The notes beneath the pieces are model-generated. The model did no database searches and had not been told where the DNA came from. It saw only the letters and a list, made by a program, of their open reading frames with translations. Shown here in pieces: positions 1 through 7,240 of a stretch of DNA of 10,779 bases. The position numbers and the translations under genes are program-made. Source of the stretch: Rickettsiales bacterium (lineage in GTDB: Bacteria; Pseudomonadota; Alphaproteobacteria; Rickettsiales; Anaplasmataceae); assembly GCA_031266615.1 (NCBI GenBank), contig JAISAR010000032.1:1-10779 (forward strand). The letters are read 5' to 3'. The number at the start of each line of letters is the position of its first letter. Position 1 is the stretch's first letter.

Positions 1-55
1 CGTCTCATGTTTAATTTTTCGCACTATGTGCACTGCATGTCTTTTTAAAACTTCT

Positions 56-372
56 GGTTTTTTACCTACACAAGCTCAAACGCGCTTATAAGTCGTTTAA
101 GACATCAAAAACGCCAATATCATAAGATAGATAGTGAATAACTAGCTACTCGGGGTTTCTTTTGCCTTTTTTTCTGCTTAGTGAATTTCTTAAACGTTTA
201 TGGCTAAGGTTAAGTTGCATTAAAAAGCAGCTAAGTCGCACTTATTAAGCGTTTAGGATAAGAAAACGCCAACATTTCGACACAAAAGTAAATAATTAGC
301 CACCACGGAGCTTCTTTTGCTTTTTTTCTCCATTTAGTAAATTTCTTAATATTCATAGCTAAGGCAATTTAA
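56..372 (+). repeat. Left border repeat, two tandem units of about 156 bp
   Basis: This non-coding stretch consists of two diverged copies of one unit. Unit 1 starts near 92 and unit 2 near 248. Each has a CGTTT...AAACG hairpin (clearest at 249-269, stem GCGTTT/AAACGC with a 9-nt loop), then an AAAACGCCAA motif, a T-rich run containing CTTTTGC, the block AATTTCTTAA (184-193 and 340-349, exactly 156 bp apart) and a GCTAAGG end. The same element occurs in inverted orientation at the right edge of the window. The two edges share a perfect 26-bp inverted match (78-103 with 10731-10756). No open reading frame is seen, so this looks like a dispersed non-coding repeat, possibly a relic of a mobile element. 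The edges are approximate because the copies have diverged. Confidence 0.75.
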
Positions 373-405
373 GAGCACACAAAAAATGCCAAGAATAATT
401 GCCTT
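361..405 (-). terminator. Possible stem-loop downstream of the phosphatase gene
   Basis: AAGGCAATT (361-369) is a perfect inverted match to AATTGCCTT (397-405), with a 27-nt loop, starting 48 bp beyond the stop codon of the minus-strand phosphatase gene. It overlaps the end of repeat unit 2. The T-run lies inside the loop and not after the stem, so this is not a classical intrinsic terminator. It is listed only because it is the sole dyad of note in the right place. Confidence 0.2.
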
Positions 406-452
406 TTAGATGCAAGAAGTTTAGTGTTTGTTATTTACCTAAAATCGTGGCT

Positions 453-1706
453 TTAATCCATCTTAAGCTCAAAGTCTTCCGTTAGCTGTGTAGAATACAT
501 TTCCTGGTTATCTTGATTATAGAAAGTAAATTCGTGATCATCTAAGTTTAATATTGCAAAACCGAAACCAAAAAAGTTTCTAACTTCATGTGCTAGGTAA
601 TTTTTGCCGTTTGAGTAACTAAATTCTACATTTTGATAAGTGGGTTCCTGATCTTGAGCGTGTAATAGTGCACCACCGTTTCCGACTATAATCTGGTCTG
701 GAACATTAGCCATCAATAAGATCTGAGCTATATGAATGTGACCGGAAACTACGGTAGTGACATTGCTTGGAAATTTATCCCCAAAAGCTTCAATTTGTGT
801 GAGATTGCCATGACTTTTTAATGTCAAAAGTTCTTTTTTTGGAGATCTCCAAAGCGGTCTGTGAGTTAAAAACCACGTGGGTTTGTTAGAACTATCTTGT
901 GTTAGTTTGTTAAATTGCTTCTCAAAAGCATCAATTGTACTTTGAGTTGTGAAAATATCTTCACCAGACGAAGAGTCGAAGATAAAAAATCTCATCGGTC
1001 CAATGTCTAAAGACCAGCTAGGGACGAAATTTTCACATTTTTCAGATAAAAAGGGGTATGGATCTAGATATCTAAACCATCCTTCATGAGCTCTGTCACA
1101 ACTTTCATGGTTTCCCCTGACAAAGAGAAAAGAAGATTGTGGTAGAATATCCTTTGCAGGCTCGAACCAATCAGCGTACCAAGCTTCTTTATTGTATCCA
1201 TAAATATTACCGCACTTTTGCTCATTTCTACATTTTGTTTTTCTGTAATGATAATCGCCAACGTGGATAATTAGGTCCGGTTTATGAGAGGCAATAGAAT
1301 CTAAGTTTTTTTTTAAAGGCCAACTATCTACCGAATTACATTCCTGTTGAAATAATGCATTTATTCTGCAGCCTGTATCACCAATAAAAGCAATTTTGCT
1401 AATCTTTTCTGGTAGTGTGGGAACCTGTATATTGTCAATACTAATGTTTTCGGCACTCATTTCTACTGTCAGTTCACAAACTGTTTCGGTGTGATCACCA
1501 TTGTTAATTGAGCTGCGACTTAGCATTTCTATCTCCTCGCCGTCGACATAAACAATGGGACAAGTATCATTGTCTATAATTGCACGTACACTTAATTTAT
1601 TTTCCGGAATAGCTTGAGACCACGTGTATAATATCTGTGCATGGGCAGAGTGAAAGCTGGTTATAAGAGATAAGGTTAAAAAAATAAAGATATTAGCTAT
1701 ATTCAT
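453..1706 (-). CDS. Exported metallophosphoesterase, purple acid phosphatase-like
   Basis: A 417-residue protein of the calcineurin-like metallophosphoesterase superfamily, expected to hydrolyse phosphomonoesters or related bonds with a two-metal centre. All five metal-ligand motifs typical of purple acid phosphatases are present in order: GDTG (109-112), GDYHY (150-154, the GDxxY motif), GNHE (198-201), FLTH (279-282) and GHIH (322-325). Residues 1-23 form a Sec signal peptide (hydrophobic 6-17, cleavage likely after AHA). The predicted mature protein holds eight cysteines (49, 77, 113, 123, 159, 165, 203, 224), which suits a disulfide-bonded periplasmic or secreted enzyme. No transmembrane helix or lipobox follows the signal. 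Residues 24-100 match no domain I recognise. The gene is transcribed away from the vir cluster and is not part of it. The start is chosen because it gives the signal peptide; its ribosome site is weak. The natural substrate is unknown. Confidence 0.85.
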   Translation of the reverse strand: MNIANIFIFLTLSLITSFHSAHAQILYTWSQAIPENKLSVRAIIDNDTCPIVYVDGEEIEMLSRSSINNGDHTETVCELTVEMSAENISIDNIQVPTLPEKISKIAFIGDTGCRINALFQQECNSVDSWPLKKNLDSIASHKPDLIIHVGDYHYRKTKCRNEQKCGNIYGYNKEAWYADWFEPAKDILPQSSFLFVRGNHESCDRAHEGWFRYLDPYPFLSEKCENFVPSWSLDIGPMRFFIFDSSSGEDIFTTQSTIDAFEKQFNKLTQDSSNKPTWFLTHRPLWRSPKKELLTLKSHGNLTQIEAFGDKFPSNVTTVVSGHIHIAQILLMANVPDQIIVGNGGALLHAQDQEPTYQNVEFSYSNGKNYLAHEVRNFFGFGFAILNLDDHEFTFYNQDNQEMYSTQLTEDFELKMD

Positions 1707-1895
1707 TTGTATAAAAACCTGAGCTTAAAATTAGTGACACAATCATCTTAAATAATTGAAATTTATGATCACAGCCCTTAACCTGCTTTCTGATTTTGCA
1801 TCAAAACTTGCTTGCGCTTCTCCCAAGTATTCTGTGTGTCTCCTAAAAATTCCTTACCATTAATGCAAGAGATCTATTCATAGCAGAATTATACA

Positions 1896-1913
1896 GATAA
1901 TTTATAAATTATC
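1896..1913. promoter_or_regulatory. 18-bp perfect dyad, candidate operator
   Basis: GATAATTTATAAATTATC reads the same on both strands over all 18 bases. It ends 11 bp before the -35 box of the promoter at 1925-1953, a position where an activator or repressor dimer could act. It also lies in the divergent region between the phosphatase gene and the tRNA-Leu/ribA/vir string, so it could affect either side. Because the region is very A+T-rich, chance is not excluded, although the symmetry includes the outer G/C pair. Confidence 0.4.
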
Positions 1914-1924
1914 CTAGTATCAGA

Positions 1925-1953
1925 TTGACACTTTGGATGAAGAATCCTAAAAT
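1925..1953 (+). promoter_or_regulatory. Near-consensus sigma70 promoter for tRNA-Leu and probably ribA-vir
   Basis: A perfect TTGACA (-35, 1925-1930) is followed by a 17-bp spacer and TAAAAT (-10, 1948-1953, five of six matches to TATAAT). Transcription would start near 1960, about 37 nt before the tRNA. No intrinsic terminator is visible between the tRNA and virD4, so the same promoter could also feed ribA and the vir genes. A second TA-rich box (TATATAAAA near 1975) could be an alternative -10 but lacks a good -35. Confidence 0.65.
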
Positions 1954-1996
1954 GATTAAGTAATTTAAAATAATTATATAAAAGCTAGAATAAAGT

Positions 1997-2083
1997 GCGG
2001 TCGTGGTGGAATGGTAGACACGCAGCGTTGAGGTCGCTGTGGCTCATAAGGCCTTGGAAGTTCAAGTCTTCTCGGCCGCACCA
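1997..2083 (+). tRNA. tRNA-Leu (anticodon GAG), CCA encoded
   Basis: The acceptor strands GCGGTCG (1997-2003) and CGGCCGC (2073-2079) pair over seven positions with one G-U. The anticodon stem CAGCG/CGCTG encloses the loop TTGAGGT, giving anticodon GAG (2030-2032), which reads CUC and CUU. The long variable arm (about 2040-2056) is as expected for a class II leucine tRNA. The T arm is GGAAG-TTCAAGT-CTTCT. The discriminator is A2080 and the CCA end (2081-2083) is encoded. An in-frame GTG inside this tRNA extends the ribA reading frame upstream, but that part is not protein-coding. Confidence 0.96.
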
Positions 2084-2113
2084 AACTTCTTGTCGTTATT
2101 TGATGTAGGTAAA

Positions 2114-3196
2114 ATGTTAATAGGAAATCAAAGTAAAAATAAAGTAGAGAGGGCCATCAGTGAAATCAGGCGTGGTCTGCCAATTGTAATACATGATGAA
2201 AGTAATTATCTATTGTTTGCTGCTGCTGAAACTTTAGAGAGGGATTCATTTGATCAGTATAAGCTCATATCAGACAATCTATGTGTCACTTTGACTCTAA
2301 GTAAGGTGCAGTATACGTTCCAAAATGAAGAAAATGGCAGCAAACGCTTACCGGTAAACAACTTTGATGAGCTACTTTATTTAGTAAACTGTTCAACAGA
2401 AGATAGCACAAGAGAATTGCAACGTTCAAAGATGATAGATAAATGTGCTACTACTTTGCTTAAATTCTCAGAATTATTGCCATATGCGTTAGTGATCGAT
2501 ATGACTTTTAAAGATAAGGATGAGATGCAAGATTGGTGTGAGAAAAATGACGTCATTGCGCTAGACACATCATTCATAAATAATTTTCAACGAAACCAGG
2601 GTTTATATGAAGTGTGTAAAACATCACTATTTTTGAAGCAGACTCAGGAAGTAAATATCATATCTTATAGAACCAAAAGTGGCGGGAGGGAACATTATGC
2701 AATTATTATTGGCAATCCAAATGAAGATGGTGACCCGTTAGTGAGGATTCATTCTTCATGCTATACAGGCGATTTATTAGACAGCTTATCGTGCGATTGT
2801 AGAAGCCAATTACATCAAGCAATCCAAATAATGGCTGACTCTAGCGGTGGCATTATATTATACCTTATGCAAGATGGTAGGGGCATTGGTTTAACTAATA
2901 AGTTAAGGGCGTATGATATGCAGAGAAAATATAATCTTGATACTGTGGATGCAAATAGAGTATTGGGTTTTGAAGATGATGAAAGGAATTTTGCCGTTGC
3001 AGCTGAAATGCTCAAGAAATTAGGCATTAAAAAAGTCCAATTACTTACAAATAACGGTAGAAAGTTATCAGAGTTGAAAAACAGTGGTATAGAGGTTACA
3101 AGGTGTCTACCACTTATTATGGAGCGTAATCAGTATAATGGTTCATATATGGAGACAAAATTTGGTAAGCTAGGCCACAAGTTAAGGGTTTTTTAG
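2114..3196 (+). CDS. ribA: GTP cyclohydrolase II
   Basis: A 360-residue protein that opens and deformylates GTP to the diaminopyrimidine that begins riboflavin synthesis, in the cytoplasm. The catalytic domain is the C-terminal half (about 165-360). The zinc ligands are Cys216, Cys227 and Cys229, in HSSCYTGDLLDSLSCDC with the +11/+13 spacing of E. coli RibA. GRGIGL (255-260) and the following RAYDMQ (265-270, with Tyr267) match the family's active-site segment, and LGFEDDER (284-291) and TNN (312-314) are also conserved. Residues 1-150 resemble the RibB-like N-terminal part of alphaproteobacterial RibA but lack the acidic DDEDRENEGD signature of a working dihydroxybutanone-phosphate synthase, so that activity is not expected. 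The ATG at 2114 is chosen over an upstream GTG because the latter lies inside tRNA-Leu; TAGGT (2106-2110) is a plausible ribosome site. A TTG at 2090 is a less likely start. The 30-nt gap to the tRNA suggests cotranscription. Confidence 0.95.
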   Translation: MLIGNQSKNKVERAISEIRRGLPIVIHDESNYLLFAAAETLERDSFDQYKLISDNLCVTLTLSKVQYTFQNEENGSKRLPVNNFDELLYLVNCSTEDSTRELQRSKMIDKCATTLLKFSELLPYALVIDMTFKDKDEMQDWCEKNDVIALDTSFINNFQRNQGLYEVCKTSLFLKQTQEVNIISYRTKSGGREHYAIIIGNPNEDGDPLVRIHSSCYTGDLLDSLSCDCRSQLHQAIQIMADSSGGIILYLMQDGRGIGLTNKLRAYDMQRKYNLDTVDANRVLGFEDDERNFAVAAEMLKKLGIKKVQLLTNNGRKLSELKNSGIEVTRCLPLIMERNQYNGSYMETKFGKLGHKLRVF

Positions 3197-3267
3197 CTTT
3201 TTTGTTGTAACTACTTTGTTGATTTACTATGTTCGTTAATATAGGTTAAGGTTTTAAGAAAATTAAG

Positions 3268-3948
3268 ATGCTAAAGTTTTTCAAACAGAAAAATAATGAG
3301 TCGTTGGATAAGGATATAAATTGGAGTTCGAGTCGTCATAGCACAGTTGTTGCTCAGAGAAATACTTTACTTTTATTTACATTAATATTATTAGTAGCAA
3401 TTTCTGTAAGCATATTGGCTATATTTAAAATTAGTACAAGTAGCACTATTGAACCATTTGTTATAGAAATTGAAAAAAAATCTGGAATAGTGCAATTGGT
3501 TGATCCTGTTACAGTAAAACAATATTCTGCGGATAAAGTACTGAACAATCATTTTATTGCAGAATATATAAAGGCAAGAGAGGTTTTTGATCAATATAAC
3601 TATAATTATAACTATTACACAAAGGTGAGGTTATTTTCTTCATCCAATGTATACAATGAATTTAAAAATTATATAAGTTCGCAGAACATGGATGATCTTT
3701 TTAATTTATATTCAGGTTTTGTTAAAAATGAGTTTAAGATTCGCTCAATTCAGAAATTGTATGATGATACCTTTCAGGTGAGATTTACTGTGGAATTTAC
3801 ACGAAAAGATGGAAGCTCTGTAAGAAAAAACAAGATAGTCATCATGTCGTATAAATATGCATCACTTGAAATGAATGATCAGCAAAGATACGTTAATCCG
3901 TTAGGATTTCAGGTTACTTCTTATAGGGTAGATGATGAATATGTGTAG
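3268..3948 (+). CDS. virB8: Type IV secretion system protein VirB8
   Basis: A 226-residue bitopic inner-membrane protein that nucleates assembly of the type IV secretion channel. A short cytoplasmic N-terminus (1-32) is followed by one transmembrane helix (about 33-53) and a periplasmic domain of the NTF2-like VirB8 fold. The family's NPxG motif is seen near the end as VNPLGFQVTSY (209-219), the region linked to dimerisation. The stretch at 110-117 is an odd run of alternating Tyr and Asn, locally low in complexity, in a family where that region is usually more varied. The gene lies 71 bp after ribA and overlaps virB9 by 17 bp, which suggests translational coupling. The ribosome site is weak (TTAAGG about 16 nt upstream). 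Length is normal for the family. Confidence 0.95.
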   Translation: MLKFFKQKNNESLDKDINWSSSRHSTVVAQRNTLLLFTLILLVAISVSILAIFKISTSSTIEPFVIEIEKKSGIVQLVDPVTVKQYSADKVLNNHFIAEYIKAREVFDQYNYNYNYYTKVRLFSSSNVYNEFKNYISSQNMDDLFNLYSGFVKNEFKIRSIQKLYDDTFQVRFTVEFTRKDGSSVRKNKIVIMSYKYASLEMNDQQRYVNPLGFQVTSYRVDDEYV

Positions 3949-4741
3949 AATATTATTAGTTTTAGCTTTACTGATAAATAGCAGTTTAAGTGCATCAGTT
4001 AATTACAATAAGCCTATTTCTGTAGATAGTAGAATAAAAACTTTTGTGTATAGCCCTAACGAAGTATTCACAGTTGTTTTCAGTCAAGGTTACTATTCTT
4101 ATATTGAATTTGCAAAAGGAGAAAAAGTTAAAAACATTGCTGTTGGTGATGCGTCAAGTTGGAAAATTAGCCCTTATGACAATAAATTACTTATCATGCC
4201 ATTTGAAGTTAGTAGCCGCACTAACATGATTATTACAACAACCAAAAAAAGAAATTACATTTTTGATTTAATCTCAAGACCAAACTATGATAAATACCCA
4301 GATACTGATACTGAGAAAATAAGTCACGATTACTCTGCTGAAAAAGATATATCTTATGTAGTACGTTTTTATTACCCTCAAGAGGAAGATGAATTTGATG
4401 TTGATTTAGATGAAGTATCAACGCCTACTCAAATGCAATATGTTGTAGACAAGCCAGAAGGAGTAATACAGGAAAATGACACGAAGTACAATTATACATA
4501 TATCGATGAAGGTGTTAACACTGATATAATACCAATTGAGTTATTTGACGATGGCTATTTAACCTATTTTAAATTTAGGGACAGTAACAAAATACCTCAG
4601 ATTTTTACAGAAGAGGGTAAAACTAAATTACCTTGTAAAAGACTGTTATTTGATGGTTATGTTATAATAAAAGGGGTGCATAAGAAGTTGTTCATGCGTT
4701 ATGAGAATAATGAAGTTGAAATTATAAATAGGTCACTTTAG
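3932..4741 (+). CDS. virB9: Type IV secretion system protein VirB9
   Basis: A 269-residue periplasmic and outer-membrane part of the T4SS core complex. A Sec signal peptide (about 1-21, cleavage near LSA/SVNY) precedes an all-beta protein. Residues 35-115 match the VirB9 N-terminal beta domain (YIEF, VGDASSWKI, NKLLIMP, TNMIITT) and 185-260 the C-terminal domain that meets VirB10 and the outer membrane (PIELFDDGYLTYFKF, IPQIF). An acidic linker (151-161) lies between. The mature protein has a single cysteine, Cys235. The start overlaps virB8 by 17 bp; ATGs at 3935 and 3941 are also in frame, and the AGGGT at 3925-3929 fits 3935 at least as well, so the true start may be one to three codons later. 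No virB7-like gene is visible near it. Confidence 0.94.
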   Translation: MMNMCRILLVLALLINSSLSASVNYNKPISVDSRIKTFVYSPNEVFTVVFSQGYYSYIEFAKGEKVKNIAVGDASSWKISPYDNKLLIMPFEVSSRTNMIITTTKKRNYIFDLISRPNYDKYPDTDTEKISHDYSAEKDISYVVRFYYPQEEDEFDVDLDEVSTPTQMQYVVDKPEGVIQENDTKYNYTYIDEGVNTDIIPIELFDDGYLTYFKFRDSNKIPQIFTEEGKTKLPCKRLLFDGYVIIKGVHKKLFMRYENNEVEIINRSL

Positions 4742-4757
4742 CTGTGGTATATGTGAT

Positions 4758-6218
4758 ATGAGTAAAGAAAAGCGTAACAACTCGGAAAATGAGTCAGAAA
4801 TAGAGAGCAAGGTAGTAACAGTTGGCTCTAATCAAGGCCATAGAGCATTAATGGTCGTTATTTTAGTGCTTCTAGTTGGTGGGATATATTATCTCTATTT
4901 TAGTCCTTCCTCTGATGAAGAGGATGTGGAAGTCATTAGAAAGGAAGAAACGGAGCAAAATGTTCAAGAATTGAAAGGAAAGTTGGAGAAAGTTCCAGAT
5001 AATACCATGGTTCATGAAAGAATAATAACTGATCTGCCATCTTTACCTCCTCTTTCTACACCGCAAATTATACCGGAAGTAAAACAGGCTAAAAAAGAAG
5101 AAATGGTAAAAAAAGAAGAAGAAAAACCAAAAGAAACGCCTATGTCAAATATGCCTGTTTTGCCAAAGCAAAACTTCCCTCATAGCAATATTACTAGCAA
5201 TTTACCAACCTCGTTTCCTACAATAGGGGGTGGTGGTTATCCTAGAGACAGACGTGGTGCACAAATGTTAGCAATTTCAGGTGGTGGTAAAGAGGACAAG
5301 GCTGCCGATGCCGTTTTATCCAACACTTCAGTACAGCCGAGTGTAGCTACCAAAGTAGGGAAACTTGGGTTTATGATTACTCAAGGTAAAATTATTGATG
5401 CTGTTCTTGAAACTGCAATAAATTCTGATCTACAAGGGACGCTACGTGCTGTGGTTAGTAGTAATGTTTATGCAGAGACTGGTGATACGGTTTTAATACC
5501 CAGAGGCTCAAGATTGATAGGTGGCTATTCATTTGACTCGAATGTTGCAAGAGCTCGCATAAATATAAACTGGAATAGGATTATTCTTCCTCACGGAATA
5601 GATATTGCTATTTCATCACCTGGCACTGATGAGCTTGGTAGAGCAGGGGTAGCTGGCATAGTTGATAATAAAATAGCAAGTGCATTGTTTTCCTCAATAT
5701 TGCTTGCAGGTGTTTCGATTGGGTCAGCTGTTATAGGACAAAAGGCTTCTAATCTTGTTGATACGCTAACTCCTATGGATGCGGTGAGAGCTATCACTGC
5801 AACTGAAATAGATATTTCTTCACTCAAAGACGTTATTAAACCAGAGGGGGAGATACCTAGTGACAAATGGAAATTGGGTCTTGGAGCTATTGGCAGAATT
5901 AAGAATGCTAAAAATGAGCAAGATTTGCTGAAGATAACGAAAGAGGAAATAGCAAAAGCACTAGGAATTGATGGAGGTAAGGTAAATATAAACCTAGAAA
6001 ACGTAAATCAACTGCTACAACAATTTCTAGGAAAAAACAAATCTGTCTATGAAGAAGCAATTAGCAAATCAATCAATGATTTTTCTAAAGATATACGAGA
6101 TATAGTCGAAAGATCTACAGATAAAAAACCAACTGTTTATGTCGATCAAGGCACCGCGTTGAAAGTATTTGTTAACCAAGATATAGTATTTCCTCCACAG
6201 GCAATATTAAACCAGTAA
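4758..6218 (+). CDS. virB10: Type IV secretion system protein VirB10 (TrbI-like), with an extra helical segment
   Basis: A 486-residue energy-sensing scaffold spanning both membranes. Order: cytoplasmic N-terminus (1-28), one transmembrane helix (about 30-47), a charged and proline-rich periplasmic linker (50-160) with Lys/Glu runs at 108-126, then the TrbI/VirB10 beta-barrel domain from about 200. Family signatures are seen as GKIIDAVLETAI (210-221), VLIPRGSRLIG (245-255), NWNRIILPHG (271-280) and DELGRAGVAGIVDNK (291-305). The hydrophobic segment 306-326 matches the two-helix antenna that forms the outer-membrane pore. After it, about 125 residues (330-455) rich in Lys, Glu and Ile separate the antenna from the closing strands PTVYVDQG (458-465) and NQDIVF (473-478); this is longer than in the Agrobacterium protein. 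It starts 16 bp after virB9 with no clear ribosome site, and ends 1 bp before virB11. Confidence 0.95.
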   Translation: MSKEKRNNSENESEIESKVVTVGSNQGHRALMVVILVLLVGGIYYLYFSPSSDEEDVEVIRKEETEQNVQELKGKLEKVPDNTMVHERIITDLPSLPPLSTPQIIPEVKQAKKEEMVKKEEEKPKETPMSNMPVLPKQNFPHSNITSNLPTSFPTIGGGGYPRDRRGAQMLAISGGGKEDKAADAVLSNTSVQPSVATKVGKLGFMITQGKIIDAVLETAINSDLQGTLRAVVSSNVYAETGDTVLIPRGSRLIGGYSFDSNVARARININWNRIILPHGIDIAISSPGTDELGRAGVAGIVDNKIASALFSSILLAGVSIGSAVIGQKASNLVDTLTPMDAVRAITATEIDISSLKDVIKPEGEIPSDKWKLGLGAIGRIKNAKNEQDLLKITKEEIAKALGIDGGKVNINLENVNQLLQQFLGKNKSVYEEAISKSINDFSKDIRDIVERSTDKKPTVYVDQGTALKVFVNQDIVFPPQAILNQ

Positions 6219-6219
6219 A

Positions 6220-7212
6220 ATGAACTATGCTGCACTTGATACATATTTAGAGCCGTTACAAGGCATCTTTCAAGAGGAAGGTGTAAATGAAATATCAATA
6301 AATAAGCCAAAGGAAGTATGGATTGAAAATCGTGGTGAAATAAGGTGTGAAAAATTAGAGATATTCGACCTTAACCATTTAAAATCTCTCAGCAGACTGA
6401 TTGCTCAAGCCACAGAACAAAAACTTAGCGAAGAAGCACCGCTGCTTTCAGCTACATTACCAAATGGTTATCGTATACAGATAGTATTTCCACCAGCATG
6501 TGAGTCTGATAAAGTAGTCATGTCAATTCGTAAACCTTCTACCATGCAATTAGCATTGGATGATTATGAAAAGATGGGGGCTTTTTCTGAAACTGTTATA
6601 GAAGTAACTGATGATCCAGTGGACCGTCACCTGGATTCACTATTAAAGCAAAGGAGAATAAGAGAGTTTTTAGAATACGCTGTAACAAATAAAAAAAACA
6701 TCATAATCAGTGGCGGAACTTCTACCGGTAAAACCACTTTTACTAACGCAACTTTGCGTACCATTCCAGCCGAAGAAAGAATTATTACTGTTGAGGATGC
6801 GAGGGAAATCGTTTTGAACGATCATCCAAATAGAGTGCATCTGATTGCCTCTAAAGGAGGTCAGGGCAGGGCCAAAGTGACCACTCAAGATTTGATAGAA
6901 GCATGTTTACGTTTAAGACCAGATAGAATAATAGTTGGTGAGCTCCGTGGAGCGGAAGCTTTTAGCTTTCTTAGGGCAATAAACACTGGTCACCCAGGAT
7001 CAATATCAACCCTTCATGCGGATAGTCCAGCAATGGCCCTTGAGCAAATAAAACTGATGGTCATGCAAGCAAATCTTGGCATTCCCCCAGATCAGATCAT
7101 ACCATACATCAGAAATGTAATCGATATTGTTATTCAGCTAAAAAGAACCGGTGGGGGGAAAAGAAGCATTTCTGAAATATTATTTACTAAATCATCAGAT
7201 GAAAATGCTTAA
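6220..7212 (+). CDS. virB11: Type IV secretion system ATPase VirB11
   Basis: A 330-residue hexameric traffic ATPase at the cytoplasmic face of the T4SS, powering channel assembly or substrate passage. An N-terminal domain (1-150) precedes the RecA-like ATPase domain. Motifs in order are Walker A GGTSTGKTT (165-173), the Asp box TVEDAREI (190-197), Walker B RIIVGELRGAEAF (236-248) and the His box TGHPGSISTLHAD (256-268), all intact. Length is normal for the family. The start codon lies one base after the virB10 stop, so translation is probably coupled. No truncation or odd residue is seen. Confidence 0.96.
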   Translation: MNYAALDTYLEPLQGIFQEEGVNEISINKPKEVWIENRGEIRCEKLEIFDLNHLKSLSRLIAQATEQKLSEEAPLLSATLPNGYRIQIVFPPACESDKVVMSIRKPSTMQLALDDYEKMGAFSETVIEVTDDPVDRHLDSLLKQRRIREFLEYAVTNKKNIIISGGTSTGKTTFTNATLRTIPAEERIITVEDAREIVLNDHPNRVHLIASKGGQGRAKVTTQDLIEACLRLRPDRIIVGELRGAEAFSFLRAINTGHPGSISTLHADSPAMALEQIKLMVMQANLGIPPDQIIPYIRNVIDIVIQLKRTGGGKRSISEILFTKSSDENA

Positions 7213-7240
7213 ATTTATACATAATGAGGAAAAGTAGTTT

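Noticed and set aside
1..452. CRISPR array
   Set aside because: Only two diverged units about 156 bp apart, without short identical repeats or unique spacers, and no cas gene.
2039..2113. Upstream extension of the ribA frame from a GTG at 2039
   Set aside because: It runs through the 3' half of a well-formed tRNA-Leu, and RibA homology needs nothing before the ATG at 2114.
3216..3245. Possible promoter before virB8 (TTGTTG, 18-bp spacer, TATAGG)
   Set aside because: The match is weak in both boxes and such matches are common in A+T-rich DNA; it cannot be told from chance.
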